DNA from: Bradyrhizobium cajani | GTDB lineage: Bacteria; Pseudomonadota; Alphaproteobacteria; Rhizobiales; Xanthobacteraceae | DNA length: 64,000 nt | Reading direction: 5' to 3' | NCBI RefSeq assembly: GCF_009759665.1 | Contig: NZ_WQNE01000036.1 | Span: 16,014-80,013 of the forward strand | Part shown: positions 9,508 to 17,285 of the stretch, piece after piece | Position numbering within the stretch: the stretch's first letter is position 1 | How the letters are laid out: each line of letters starts with the position of its first letter | Program-made: the position numbers and the translations under genes | The notes under the pieces: generated by a model | Told to the model about the DNA's origin: nothing | Seen by the model: the letters and a program-made list of their open reading frames with translations, nothing else | The model's database searches: none

Positions 9508-11298
9508 ATGGCTGACCACCCCACCATTTCAACTGAATCGAACCTGGCATCGCCGGCCCTGCCGACAACCACGGTCACTCGCCGCTCGCTGCTCGGCAGC
9601 GCGGGCATCGCGGCTGGTGCAGCCGTGCTTGCGTCTCCACCGAGTATGCTCGGGACTACTGCGGCGTCGGCCCAGCCTGTGAGCACGGACCCGAGACCGC
9701 TCGACGCGGCGTTCAAGCGTCGCGCCTTCGACATCCGAGAAGAATGCGCGCGCAACAACGACAAAATTCCGATCGCGCCACATCCGACGAATGGCGACGA
9801 GGCGCGCTATACCAATAAGATCGGTTCCGATTCACGCGGCCTGCCGCACGACAAACGCGGCGAAGTGGAACAAGTGGCATGGCAGGCGCTCTATGCCGCT
9901 TGCCAATCGGGCGATCCCGCTGATTTCGAAAAAGTCCCGCTCGGCGGCACGCGCAAACTGATCAATCCCATCGGCACGCAAGCCGTCAGTCTCACCGGCA
10001 TGAATCCCACCCAGATTGCGATTCCGTCGGCACCAGCCCTCGCAAGCGCGGAGCGCGGCGGCGAGGCGGTCGAGGTCTATTGGCAATCTCTGCTTCGTGA
10101 CGTTCCGCTTACCGAGTTGCGCGACGACACCTCCAATCGCGACGTCCTTGCAGCAACCGAGGAACTCAACAAGCTCGCCGATTTCCGCGGGCCGAAGTCT
10201 GGTGGGCGGGTCACACCGGGTACGCTGTTCCGTGCCAATGCGCTTTATTTCGACCCGACTGACCCAAAGGGCCGCTCGGTCACGCCTCCAGGCGTTTTGG
10301 ACGGCCCGCTCGTCTCGCAATTCCTGCTCCGGGACGTGCCTTATGCCCCACAGTGGATCAGCGCTCAGATCCGCACCGTATTGCCGGCCAACGATTTCCT
10401 GACCGACTATGATGAGTGGCTGGCGACCCAGAACGGCGCCGCAGCGAAACGCCGGTTGCAATTCGACGCGACACCGCGATACATCGCGACAGGACGAGAT
10501 CTCGCGGAGTATGTCCGCGCCGGTCCCGCACTCGGGTGGGCGGCAGCGCAGATGCTTGCAACGCCTGGCGGTGGAACGGACCAACGGTACTCCGGGATGT
10601 ATCCACTGGCGGAGCCCGTGTCCTACCCGTCCAACCCGTATCGGAAATCGAAAACACAGGGACCTGCAGGTGCCACCTTCGGGTTGGCCCATGTGCAGGC
10701 ACTACTCACCACGGGGATCAGCAACTCCGTCCGCGCGTCCTACTGGCAGAAGTATTTTGTGCACCGGTCCGTGCGACCGGAAGCCTACGGCGGTCTGGCG
10801 CACCATCGCCTCGCGAACGGTGTGAGCGACTACCCACTGCATGATAGCTTCCTGAAATCGGAAGCCCTCGATCGCAGCAAAGCCAAATCCGGCACCTATC
10901 TTTTGTCGCAAACCTATCCGGACGGCGCGCCCTTCCACTCCACCTATCCCGGCGGTGCCACGGGCGTCGGCGCCGTCACAGCTACCATATTGAAGGCGTT
11001 TTTCGACGAAAGCCGCGTCATCGCCAATCCGGTACAGCCCGATCCGGCCGACCCGACGAGGCTCGTGCCCTATACCGGGCCGCCACTGACGGTTGGTGGA
11101 GAGTTGAACAAGCTCGCGGTGAATTACGGTTTCGGACGGAATTGGGCGGGCATCCACTGGCGTTCCGACGCTTCGGCCTCAATGGCGATCGGCGAAGAAG
11201 TGGCTATCGGCATGCTGCGGGACGAGCGCATGACCCTGCGCGAACCTTTCGACGGCTTCTCCTTCACGCGCTTCGACGGCAGCCGCGTGACGATCTGA
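9508..11298 (+). CDS. Vanadium-dependent haloperoxidase homologue, exported, active-site histidine missing
   Basis: 596-residue member of the vanadium haloperoxidase/PAP2-like superfamily with a Tat signal (TRRSLLGSAGIAAGAAVLA). The vanadate-binding framework is recognisable: QKYFVHRSVRPEAYGG (Lys415, Arg423) and GRNWAGIHWRSD (Arg544, His550, R-x5-H). The segment normally written YP(S/A)GHAT reads YPGGATGVGA at residues 480-489, as though the histidine that acts as acid-base next to vanadate had been deleted. Start chosen at the ATG after gagaggag. Monocistronic in a repeat-bearing region. It could be a catalytically altered or inactive relative; halide oxidation should not be assumed. Confidence 0.8.
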   Translation: MADHPTISTESNLASPALPTTTVTRRSLLGSAGIAAGAAVLASPPSMLGTTAASAQPVSTDPRPLDAAFKRRAFDIREECARNNDKIPIAPHPTNGDEARYTNKIGSDSRGLPHDKRGEVEQVAWQALYAACQSGDPADFEKVPLGGTRKLINPIGTQAVSLTGMNPTQIAIPSAPALASAERGGEAVEVYWQSLLRDVPLTELRDDTSNRDVLAATEELNKLADFRGPKSGGRVTPGTLFRANALYFDPTDPKGRSVTPPGVLDGPLVSQFLLRDVPYAPQWISAQIRTVLPANDFLTDYDEWLATQNGAAAKRRLQFDATPRYIATGRDLAEYVRAGPALGWAAAQMLATPGGGTDQRYSGMYPLAEPVSYPSNPYRKSKTQGPAGATFGLAHVQALLTTGISNSVRASYWQKYFVHRSVRPEAYGGLAHHRLANGVSDYPLHDSFLKSEALDRSKAKSGTYLLSQTYPDGAPFHSTYPGGATGVGAVTATILKAFFDESRVIANPVQPDPADPTRLVPYTGPPLTVGGELNKLAVNYGFGRNWAGIHWRSDASASMAIGEEVAIGMLRDERMTLREPFDGFSFTRFDGSRVTI

Positions 11299-11446
11299 CA
11301 GCAGCCGGGCGACGCCCCTGCCGTGGGGCGCCGCCCCGGTCATTGAGACGCAGCTTCGGACATTATTATTTGCCCATTCTCACTGGCCGCCTCGTCGCAA
11401 AGTGCTAGCCTTTGGGCATAGACCGGCGTTTCCTCCGCGGTGCTCA

Positions 11447-12436
11447 ATGAGACGACGCGAGTTCATGGGGCTGATCGGTGGCGCGGCAGCGACGTGGCCG
11501 CTCGGCGCGCGTGCGCAGCAACCGGCAAGGCGGGTCTACAAGGTAGGTTATCTCGCGAGCGCGTCGCGGGAGCAGACACTTCGTAATGTTAGAGCCTTCG
11601 AGGCCGGCCTGCGGAGCCTTGGCTATCGCGTCGGCGAGAATGTCGTCATCGAGTACCGTTTTGCCGACGGAGACATGGGACGGCTGGCGGCGCTTGCCAC
11701 AGAGGTGGCCGGGCTCGGCGTGGACGTCATCGTTTCCGGAACCAATGCGACCACGGTTGCGGCCATGAAAGCGACCCGGACGACCCCGATCGTGATGGCC
11801 AACAGTGCCGAACCGGTCAGTGCAGGATTTGTCGCCAGTCTGGCGCGACCGGGCGGCAATGTCACTGGGTTCAGCTCGGAGCCCGGCGATGAGATCAACG
11901 GCAAGCGGCTCGAATTTCTGAAGGACACTCTGCCGAACCTCTCGCGTGCGGGCATCCTGTGGAATCCGGACTTTGCGCCCAATCAGGACCGGCTGACGTC
12001 GCTGCGGGAAGCTGCCAAAACACTGGGGTTGACGCTTGTCCCGGCCGAAGCGCGCGGCCCGGACATACTTGAACAAGCGTTCGCGACAATGGAGAGTGAG
12101 CGAGCGCAGGTGCTCGTCGTGCTGAGCGATGGAGTGCTGTTCAACCATCGCGGCCTGATTGGCGCCATGGCCGTCCGAAATCGGCTGCCTGCAATCTCTG
12201 CGGTGAGAGAATATGCGGAAGCAGGCTTCCTCTTGAGCTACGGCACTGACTTGCCAGATCAGTTTCGTCGGTCTGCGACCCTTGTCGACAAGATTTTCAA
12301 GGGTACGAAACCTGGCGATCTGCCGGTCGAACGGCCGACCAAGTACGAACTTGTTATAAACCTCCGAACCGCCAAAGCACTCGGCATCAACATGCCACCG
12401 GCCCTTCTGACGCGGGCCGACGTAGTGATCGAGTAG
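11447..12436 (+). CDS. Orphan ABC transporter substrate-binding protein (PF04392 type)
   Basis: 329-residue periplasmic binding protein with twin-arginine-type signal MRRREFMGLIGGAAATWPLGARAQQ. The body shows the family's typical blocks: RVYKVGYL, GYRVGENVVIEYRFADG, SGTNATTVAAM, RPGGNVTGFS and the C-terminal KALGINMPPALLTRADVVIE. This family is greatly expanded in bradyrhizobia, often, as here, without permease or ATPase genes. The ligand is unknown. No ribosome site is striking, but the ATG at 11447 matches the family start exactly. Confidence 0.9.
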   Translation: MRRREFMGLIGGAAATWPLGARAQQPARRVYKVGYLASASREQTLRNVRAFEAGLRSLGYRVGENVVIEYRFADGDMGRLAALATEVAGLGVDVIVSGTNATTVAAMKATRTTPIVMANSAEPVSAGFVASLARPGGNVTGFSSEPGDEINGKRLEFLKDTLPNLSRAGILWNPDFAPNQDRLTSLREAAKTLGLTLVPAEARGPDILEQAFATMESERAQVLVVLSDGVLFNHRGLIGAMAVRNRLPAISAVREYAEAGFLLSYGTDLPDQFRRSATLVDKIFKGTKPGDLPVERPTKYELVINLRTAKALGINMPPALLTRADVVIE

Positions 12437-12689
12437 GCACTCTGACGTTGCTTATTGGCCCAAGGCCGAAGAACGTCCATCCATCATCATGTCGCCTGTC
12501 TGGGGCAAACCGGACACCGAGCCGCACTCGCCTTGAGCGCCGCTTGTGACCCGAAGCGTTCATTGCCCAGTCCCTTGGCGCAACTTCGATGAACTGCCAC
12601 ACCAACGAGAGGTGTGATATCCTGGCATTTCCTAAGGCTCGGAGCGTATCCCCGACTGAGAGTCGTGAACAAGCTTTGGCAGGCCCGTG

Positions 12690-13436
12690 ATGGCACCGGC
12701 CCGTGCAGCGACCCTAACACTACTTGTGGCGTTTACCGCGACGCGCGCATACGCCGCTGACATTCGTTATCTGGCTCCCCCCGGGGTCGCTGCGAACGAG
12801 TTTCCCTCACCTCGGCGCCCTGTTGCGCAGATTGTCAGCCCACGCCGCGCTGCCGAGGAGCACCGCGACGCTCTGGATGAGGCCGGTCAAATCGCCCGTC
12901 TGCTTGAATTGAAGCCGGGCATGACCGTTGGCGACATTGGTGCAGGCAATGGCTACCACACGGTCAGGCTTTCGTACCTCGTCGGGCCCGCCGGCTCAGT
13001 TGTTGCTCAGGACGTCACGCGAGATTTCCTCGTCGAGCTCGCCAAGCGAACCGAACTCATGAAGTTGACGAACATCCGATTCGCGCTCGGCGAAGCGCAC
13101 GACCCACGCCTGCCCGCCTCCTCGCTGGACGCCGCAATCCTTGTGCACATGTATCACGAGATAGCCCAACCCTATGCTTTCCTCTACAATCTCGTGCCCG
13201 CCTTGAAGCGGGGAGCGCGCGTCGGAATTGTCGATCTTGAGCTTCCGACGTCAAAACATGGCACGCCAATTGAGCTTTTGCGTTGCGAACTCGCGGCCGT
13301 CGGATATCGTGCGGTCGTCACATATGAGCTAGCAGGGGACGGCGGATATCTGGCGGTGTTTTCTCCGCCGGAGGGGGCGGCTCGAAAATCCCCCCGGGAT
13401 ATCGTGGCTTGTCGGGATCGTGCTGGCAGGCGCTGA
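12690..13436 (+). CDS. Exported class I SAM-dependent methyltransferase
   Basis: Methyltransferase-fold protein of 248 residues. The SAM-binding motif I is VGDIGAGNGYHT, followed by AQDV (acidic residue binding the ribose) and a downstream LDAAILVHMYHEI motif. Before the domain there is a cleavable-looking signal, APARAATLTLLVAFTATRAYAAD, which points to export even though SAM is cytosolic. A GTG directly precedes the ATG; GGCAGG is the likely ribosome site. The acceptor is unknown. Confidence 0.82.
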   Translation: MAPARAATLTLLVAFTATRAYAADIRYLAPPGVAANEFPSPRRPVAQIVSPRRAAEEHRDALDEAGQIARLLELKPGMTVGDIGAGNGYHTVRLSYLVGPAGSVVAQDVTRDFLVELAKRTELMKLTNIRFALGEAHDPRLPASSLDAAILVHMYHEIAQPYAFLYNLVPALKRGARVGIVDLELPTSKHGTPIELLRCELAAVGYRAVVTYELAGDGGYLAVFSPPEGAARKSPRDIVACRDRAGRR

Positions 13437-13574
13437 CCACTTGATGAACGCCGGCAACCGCCAAGCCCCCGCTTGACCCATTGCCGACCTCATCGACCGT
13501 TCCCCTAGTTTGTTCTGACGGGTGTCCTGAACTCGACATTGAACCGAAACCGACCTGGGATATTCTGCCTGTCC

Positions 13575-13790
13575 ATGAAAGAGATGCTGGCCCATCTAGA
13601 ACTGCTCCGCGTGCAAATCGCCGAGTGCGAGCGCCTTCAACAGACAGCAAAGAGCCAGCTTAAGCGCGACGTCTATGCGCGGGTGCTCTCTCGCTACAAG
13701 GCAATCGCAAGAGAGCTGGAGCAGGCGATAGCGTGCCTGCCCGACTTTAGGCCCGCGCGTCGGCCACAAAGGCAAGATGAGGAAAAGTGA
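13575..13790 (+). CDS. Small helical hypothetical protein
   Basis: 71 residues, start MKEMLAHLELLRVQIAECE, then predicted helix with heptad-like leucines and a basic tail. Comparable short proteins with LAHLELLRxQIAECERL are, as far as I recall, common in bradyrhizobia, but no function is known to me. The frame is open further upstream; the ATG at 13575 is preferred because the preceding codons lack the helical pattern. Confidence 0.62.
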   Translation: MKEMLAHLELLRVQIAECERLQQTAKSQLKRDVYARVLSRYKAIARELEQAIACLPDFRPARRPQRQDEEK

Positions 13791-13861
13791 GCCCTCGTTC
13801 GCGCCTTTTAGGTTGCGTTGCCACTTTTTCCCGCCTAGATTGCTATGCTGAGATACCCACT

Positions 13862-13966
13862 ATGGTGGCGAGCAAGATGAGTAATGACCAAATCGCTACG
13901 GCCGCCATCGTCGCAGTTGGCGCCCTCAATGCGGTGCTCGCGGCGATAGCCCTTCTGTCTTTCTGA
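13862..13966 (+). CDS. Candidate 34-residue membrane peptide
   Basis: A short frame MVASKMSNDQIATAAIVAV continuing through a wholly hydrophobic stretch to LLSF: one transmembrane helix with an N-terminal polar head. The internal ATG at 13877 is an alternative start. A good hairpin followed by T residues sits 20 bases after the stop (13986-14013), which supports a short transcript. No homologue recognised. Confidence 0.42.
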   Translation: MVASKMSNDQIATAAIVAVGALNAVLAAIALLSF

Positions 13967-13985
13967 GCACCCGTAATTTAGTGAC

Positions 13986-14013
13986 AAGAGGCCGCCTCGG
14001 TTGGCAGCCTCTT
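13986..14013 (+). terminator. Probable intrinsic terminator after the 34-residue frame
   Basis: aagaggccgcc and ggcagcctctt pair with one mismatch around a six-base loop, and the descending arm runs into ctttc. It is related in sequence to the hairpin at 15330. Confidence 0.6.
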
Positions 14014-14062
14014 TCGACGGGCGGATGCTTTGCATCGCCTCCCCGCTGACGACTGCCGCTTC

Positions 14063-14150
14063 TGGCCCATCAGCGAAGTTGCGGCCCAAATCATTGAGGT
14101 CCGCTCCGTGAGGATGGCGGACGAGATTTGCTCTGGTTGAGTCCTTCGCA
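14063..14150. repeat. Degenerate dispersed repeat, copy 2 (with 9127-9216)
   Basis: Begins tggcccatcagcgaagttg and ends gttgagtccttcgca; the same block order as the copy 4.9 kb upstream. No intact frame. Confidence 0.65.
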
Positions 14151-14174
14151 TTAGCGCGAGCTGCTTTTCCGCGC

Positions 14175-14393
14175 TTAGGACCCCGGCGGCTCTTCGCTCG
14201 GTCCTGCTGGATCGTTGTGAATCGTGACGCCCGCCGAACGCAAGCCGGTCAGCAATACAGTTCTCACAAAGGCAGGATCGAATCCAATGTCCTTGGCGTT
14301 TGGTGGATGCGCCTCGCTGCCCTTCAATCGGAGCGCCAGGTGCAATTGTTCGCAAAGGTGCTGAACGACGAGGTTGACCTGATCGTCAGTCAT
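14175..14393 (-). CDS. Small hypothetical protein
   Basis: 72 residues, MTDDQVNLVVQHLCEQLHLALRLKG followed by a linker and DPAFVRTVLLTGLRSAGVTI, then a Pro/Glu-rich tail. Soluble, probably helical. AGGAAAAGCAGATC before the ATG is an acceptable ribosome site. No family recognised. It ends beside the degenerate repeat and starts 34 bases from the palindromic repeat at 14428. Confidence 0.6.
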   Translation of the reverse strand: MTDDQVNLVVQHLCEQLHLALRLKGSEAHPPNAKDIGFDPAFVRTVLLTGLRSAGVTIHNDPAGPSEEPPGS

Positions 14394-14427
14394 GATCTGC
14401 TTTTCCTGCTAGCATTTGCCGTCCGAC

Positions 14428-14530
14428 TAAAGCGCGATGAGATTGAGATGAATCTTCATCGCGCTTTAGGTTGTTGTTTGAGCATGATCTTTTCGGAAAA
14501 CCGCTGCGCACTTTTCCGGATCATGCTTTA
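14428..14530. repeat. Interspersed palindromic repeat, copy 2
   Basis: 103-base counterpart of 8230-8356 in the opposite orientation: starts taaagcgcgatgag, contains ggttgttgtttgagcatgatc, ends ttccggatcatgcttta. Copy 1 carries about 24 extra bases in the centre. Its first 40 bases form a perfect stem (taaagcgcgatga with tcatcgcgcttta). Confidence 0.85.
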
Positions 14531-15102
14531 GGTAGCACACATGAAGACAGGACGGTACGCGATTGGACCGCACCGGGGTCAACGCCCTATGAGCGGGAGT
14601 CCAAAATCGTCCGCCGATCGCGGCGGTGCGTTGTTCTGATCGCGGCGGCGGCCCCACCAACGCGGTTGCACATGGCGAGGCCGCCTGCGCTCCGGGCCGG
14701 GGCTGGTGCTTATGCCCGGAGGCCGCTCAACTGTACGCCCGTCGTCGAAGAATGATGACAACCCGAAAGAGGCACCCCTTTGGGATGCTAAGCGAGGCCC
14801 GGAAAACGAAAGGGGCCGCTTTTCAGCGACCCCTTGCCGGTTGAAATCTTGTTCGGGATGAAATGCCAGCCCCGGCATCGACTACCTTAGAGGCGGCGCT
14901 GCAATAAGGGGATTCCGTACAAATACTGAACGCGGCACTGTTCCAATTAGGACAGCACCGCGCCCCTATCTGAACTTTTGTAACTTCGCAACCGATCCGA
15001 AATGGGTCTATTGTTCCAATATCACCGGCTGAGGCTCTGCCTGTAGGCGCTGGTGGCTGAGAGACCGATCGCGCTCCCGCCTGCAAAACAGGGAGTGTCG
15101 CC
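14531..15102. other. 570-base interval without a convincing gene
   Basis: Several short frames exist but none has a start context and composition I trust. A clear hairpin lies at 14810-14835 (aaggggccgct, loop tttc, agcgacccctt); read on the minus strand it is followed by a T-rich run and could be a terminator or a repeat end. Confidence 0.5.
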
Positions 15103-15327
15103 ATGTGGTTGCCATTCCAAGTCTTTCATCCGAACAAAATGAGCGATGCCGAGCAGATGCGGACAATTCGCGAGGGCTTGGCGCGGAGCATGGAATTGCT
15201 TAGGCGCGCTCCAGTCGCAGACACGTTCCTGGGCCGCAAGACACAAGAACCGTTTCCCCGAGAGGACGAAGCGATCCGCATCGACCGTTGGCTCAGTTCC
15301 AGGGAATTGCAGCCGCCCAAAAAATAA
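15103..15327 (+). CDS. Small hypothetical protein
   Basis: 74 residues: MWLPFQVFHPNKMSDAEQM, then a charged helical stretch TIREGLARSMELLRR and a basic C-terminus ending QPPKK. AGGGAG lies about nine bases before the ATG at 15103; an internal ATG at 15139 would give 62 residues. A terminator-like hairpin directly follows the stop. No family recognised. Confidence 0.58.
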   Translation: MWLPFQVFHPNKMSDAEQMRTIREGLARSMELLRRAPVADTFLGRKTQEPFPREDEAIRIDRWLSSRELQPPKK

Positions 15328-15329
15328 GG

Positions 15330-15345
15330 CCGCCTCAGTAGGCGG
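15330..15345 (+). terminator. Hairpin after the small gene at 15103
   Basis: ccgcct, loop cagt, aggcgg, two bases after the TAA. There is no long T run, so termination is likely but not certain. Confidence 0.45.
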
Positions 15346-15537
15346 TCTCGGATGTTGCCTACTCGCCCAAAGCTGAAGCTGCGTCGCAAATGGTTCCGTT
15401 AGCTGCAATCGAGCCCACAGGCACCTCGCCGTCATGTCCGCTAGCGTCAGAAACGGCCTTCGCCCGCGCTCGCCGATGGGCTCCAACGTCGCCTGCCAAT
15501 AGCAACGCGGACGCGACGAATTTATGGAGTACGCGCC

Positions 15538-16248
15538 CTACGCCCGCCGCATCAGCTTGAGCGAAGCGGCAAGGCGAAGACTGCGCTTGCCCGCGAGCGC
15601 GATGCCTTCGAGCTCGCCGCTGTCTTTCGTGCAGGTCCCGGAAAATCCGATCCCGACCTCGTAGCCGCCGAAGACGGGATTCTCGTCCTTCGCCGGCGTG
15701 TGCTCCTGGTTGAGCATCTCGCCCTTCCAGCGACCATCCGCCGAGGAATAGGAGCCGAGATAGTAGAAGAACGCATCGCCGCCGAGAATGCGGCCGTCCA
15801 TCAGCAGCATGACGCCGGAGAGCCCGGCATCGATACCGTCGAGCGCGCGGATGTGGATCGAGTACAACCCGTTCACGATGCCGTCGGGACCGACGGTGCC
15901 GCGCGGCGGCAGTGCCCCATCGTCGAGCGGCGCGAGGTTCGCCCAGAACACACCGTCGGGCATCGTATCCGCCTTGCCCTCGAACAGGATCGTCGACCCC
16001 TCCGTCCTGCCGCGCACCTCGATCGCAGCGACGTCGGCGCCCATCAGCGGCTTGTAATGAGGATCATGATTGTGGCGCTCGGTGATCACCTCGCCGATGA
16101 TCTCGCCATCGCGTTCCTGATAGGTCCCGAGATGCGCGAAGGCGGAATTGCCGCCCAGCAGCTTGCCGTCATGCATGCACATGATGCTGCGGCCGAAGGC
16201 GCCATTGATGCCGTATTCAACCTTGTACAGTCCGTCCAGCAACGTCAT
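15538..16248 (-). CDS. Tandem GrlR-like domain protein (paralogue of 18845-19546)
   Basis: 236 residues, two copies of one domain. Copy one begins LYKVEYGINGAFGRSIMCM and has DGKLLGGNSAFAHLGTY; copy two begins at about residue 125 with LYSIHIRALDGIDAGLSGVM and has DGRILGGDAFFYYLGSY. The pattern (G-L-Y, a strand, DGK/R-h-h-G-G-[ND], Y-h-G-[ST]-Y) resembles the GrlR domain known from a type III secretion regulator of enteric bacteria; that link is my inference. No signal peptide, so cytosolic. Monocistronic. No secretion genes are nearby. Confidence 0.65.
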   Translation of the reverse strand: MTLLDGLYKVEYGINGAFGRSIMCMHDGKLLGGNSAFAHLGTYQERDGEIIGEVITERHNHDPHYKPLMGADVAAIEVRGRTEGSTILFEGKADTMPDGVFWANLAPLDDGALPPRGTVGPDGIVNGLYSIHIRALDGIDAGLSGVMLLMDGRILGGDAFFYYLGSYSSADGRWKGEMLNQEHTPAKDENPVFGGYEVGIGFSGTCTKDSGELEGIALAGKRSLRLAASLKLMRRA

Positions 16249-16498
16249 GAACCCGCAAAATCATAAGGGAATCACGGGCTACCTAGCACTGCCGCGGCGT
16301 CGGTTCCATCGGCTTTTCCGCGCAGGGGGCACCGGGACCTTCCGCTGCCATGATGCCATCATGCCCCTGTTTTGCCCGACGGGGCAATGGTTTATTTCGT
16401 AAAATCCGCAATAGAGCGATTTCAACCACTTGGCTACTGTGCATGGGGTTGTTTTTGCGTTTTTTTGTTTGCCGGTCCCGAAGAGCCAGTCTCACGCA

Positions 16499-16648
16499 TC
16501 AGTGGCGCTTGAAATACTGCACCTCGCGCTCGTGCTTCTCGGCCGCCGCGCGGCTCTTGAAGGTGCCGAGGTTGCGCCGCTTGCCGGTCTTGGGATTCAC
16601 CTTGCGTGAATAGAGGCGATATTCGCCGGATGCCAGTTTACGGATCAT
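16499..16648 (-). CDS. 49-residue basic hypothetical protein
   Basis: MIRKLASGEYRLYSRKVNP, then KTGKRRNLGTFKSRAAAEKHEREVQYF-KRH. Strongly basic, with the look of a small nucleic-acid-binding fold and a Rhizobiales-type conserved small protein. GGGAGCAAGCC precedes the ATG at a good distance. Shorter than 60 codons, so easily missed. Its start faces the gene at 16768 across 119 bases. Confidence 0.78.
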   Translation of the reverse strand: MIRKLASGEYRLYSRKVNPKTGKRRNLGTFKSRAAAEKHEREVQYFKRH

Positions 16649-16767
16649 GGCTTGCTCCCGCTTGTCCGCGGTTTCAACGGCCGCCGCGCGGGCCGGTTCC
16701 GCGAAAGCGACTTGCGCGCGATCGACACCGGCTCGAACCCGCCGGTGCGAACACGCGACAAAGCGGC

Positions 16768-17226
16768 ATGGATACGCCGCAGCAATCAGCCCAGGACGAG
16801 ATCAGCGCGATCATAGCCAGCGCCGCGAAGCAGCCGCTGCTCGATGCGGCGTACGAGCTCTGGCGGCGGCGCTACCGGCTGGACCTGATCGAGGGACGTC
16901 CGACCGCCGAAGAGATCCGCATCAATCGCACCCTCACGGCGGAGCAGTTCAGCGCGAAGTATCGCCACGATCGCGACCACGCCCATGAAGGGCCGATGTT
17001 CGCCTATCTGAAGCGCGCGCATGCGAGCGCCGACGATCCGGCGATCAAGCAGGCCATCATCACCGCCGTCGAATTCGAGGACGAATACAACAAGCATTTC
17101 GACTGGAACGGCGATTTCTGGGATTGCGTGGTGCGCGCGATGGCGCAGGCGGCGCGAAGATATCCCGACTATCTCGAGACCACCTATCGCGACGCCCGCA
17201 ACGATCTCGCCTACTACATGAAATGA
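16768..17226 (+). CDS. Hypothetical protein, 152 residues
   Basis: Soluble, acidic/aromatic protein starting MDTPQQSAQDEISAII, with LYELWRRRYRLDLIEG-like helix content and, near the C-terminus, DWNGDFWDCVVRAMAQAARRYPDY. No signal peptide or membrane helix. The reading frame has strong third-position GC as in real genes here. No family recognised. The ribosome site is weak. Confidence 0.7.
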   Translation: MDTPQQSAQDEISAIIASAAKQPLLDAAYELWRRRYRLDLIEGRPTAEEIRINRTLTAEQFSAKYRHDRDHAHEGPMFAYLKRAHASADDPAIKQAIITAVEFEDEYNKHFDWNGDFWDCVVRAMAQAARRYPDYLETTYRDARNDLAYYMK

Positions 17227-17285
17227 GACGAAGCCTTCACCTCTCCCCGACGAGGAGAGGTGAACCGAACCCAGACCAGCGCGCC

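Noticed and set aside
14810..14835. Hairpin with loop tttc that could mark a small RNA
   Set aside because: A stable stem alone is not enough; no promoter or conserved RNA pattern seen. Kept only as a hairpin in the gap description.
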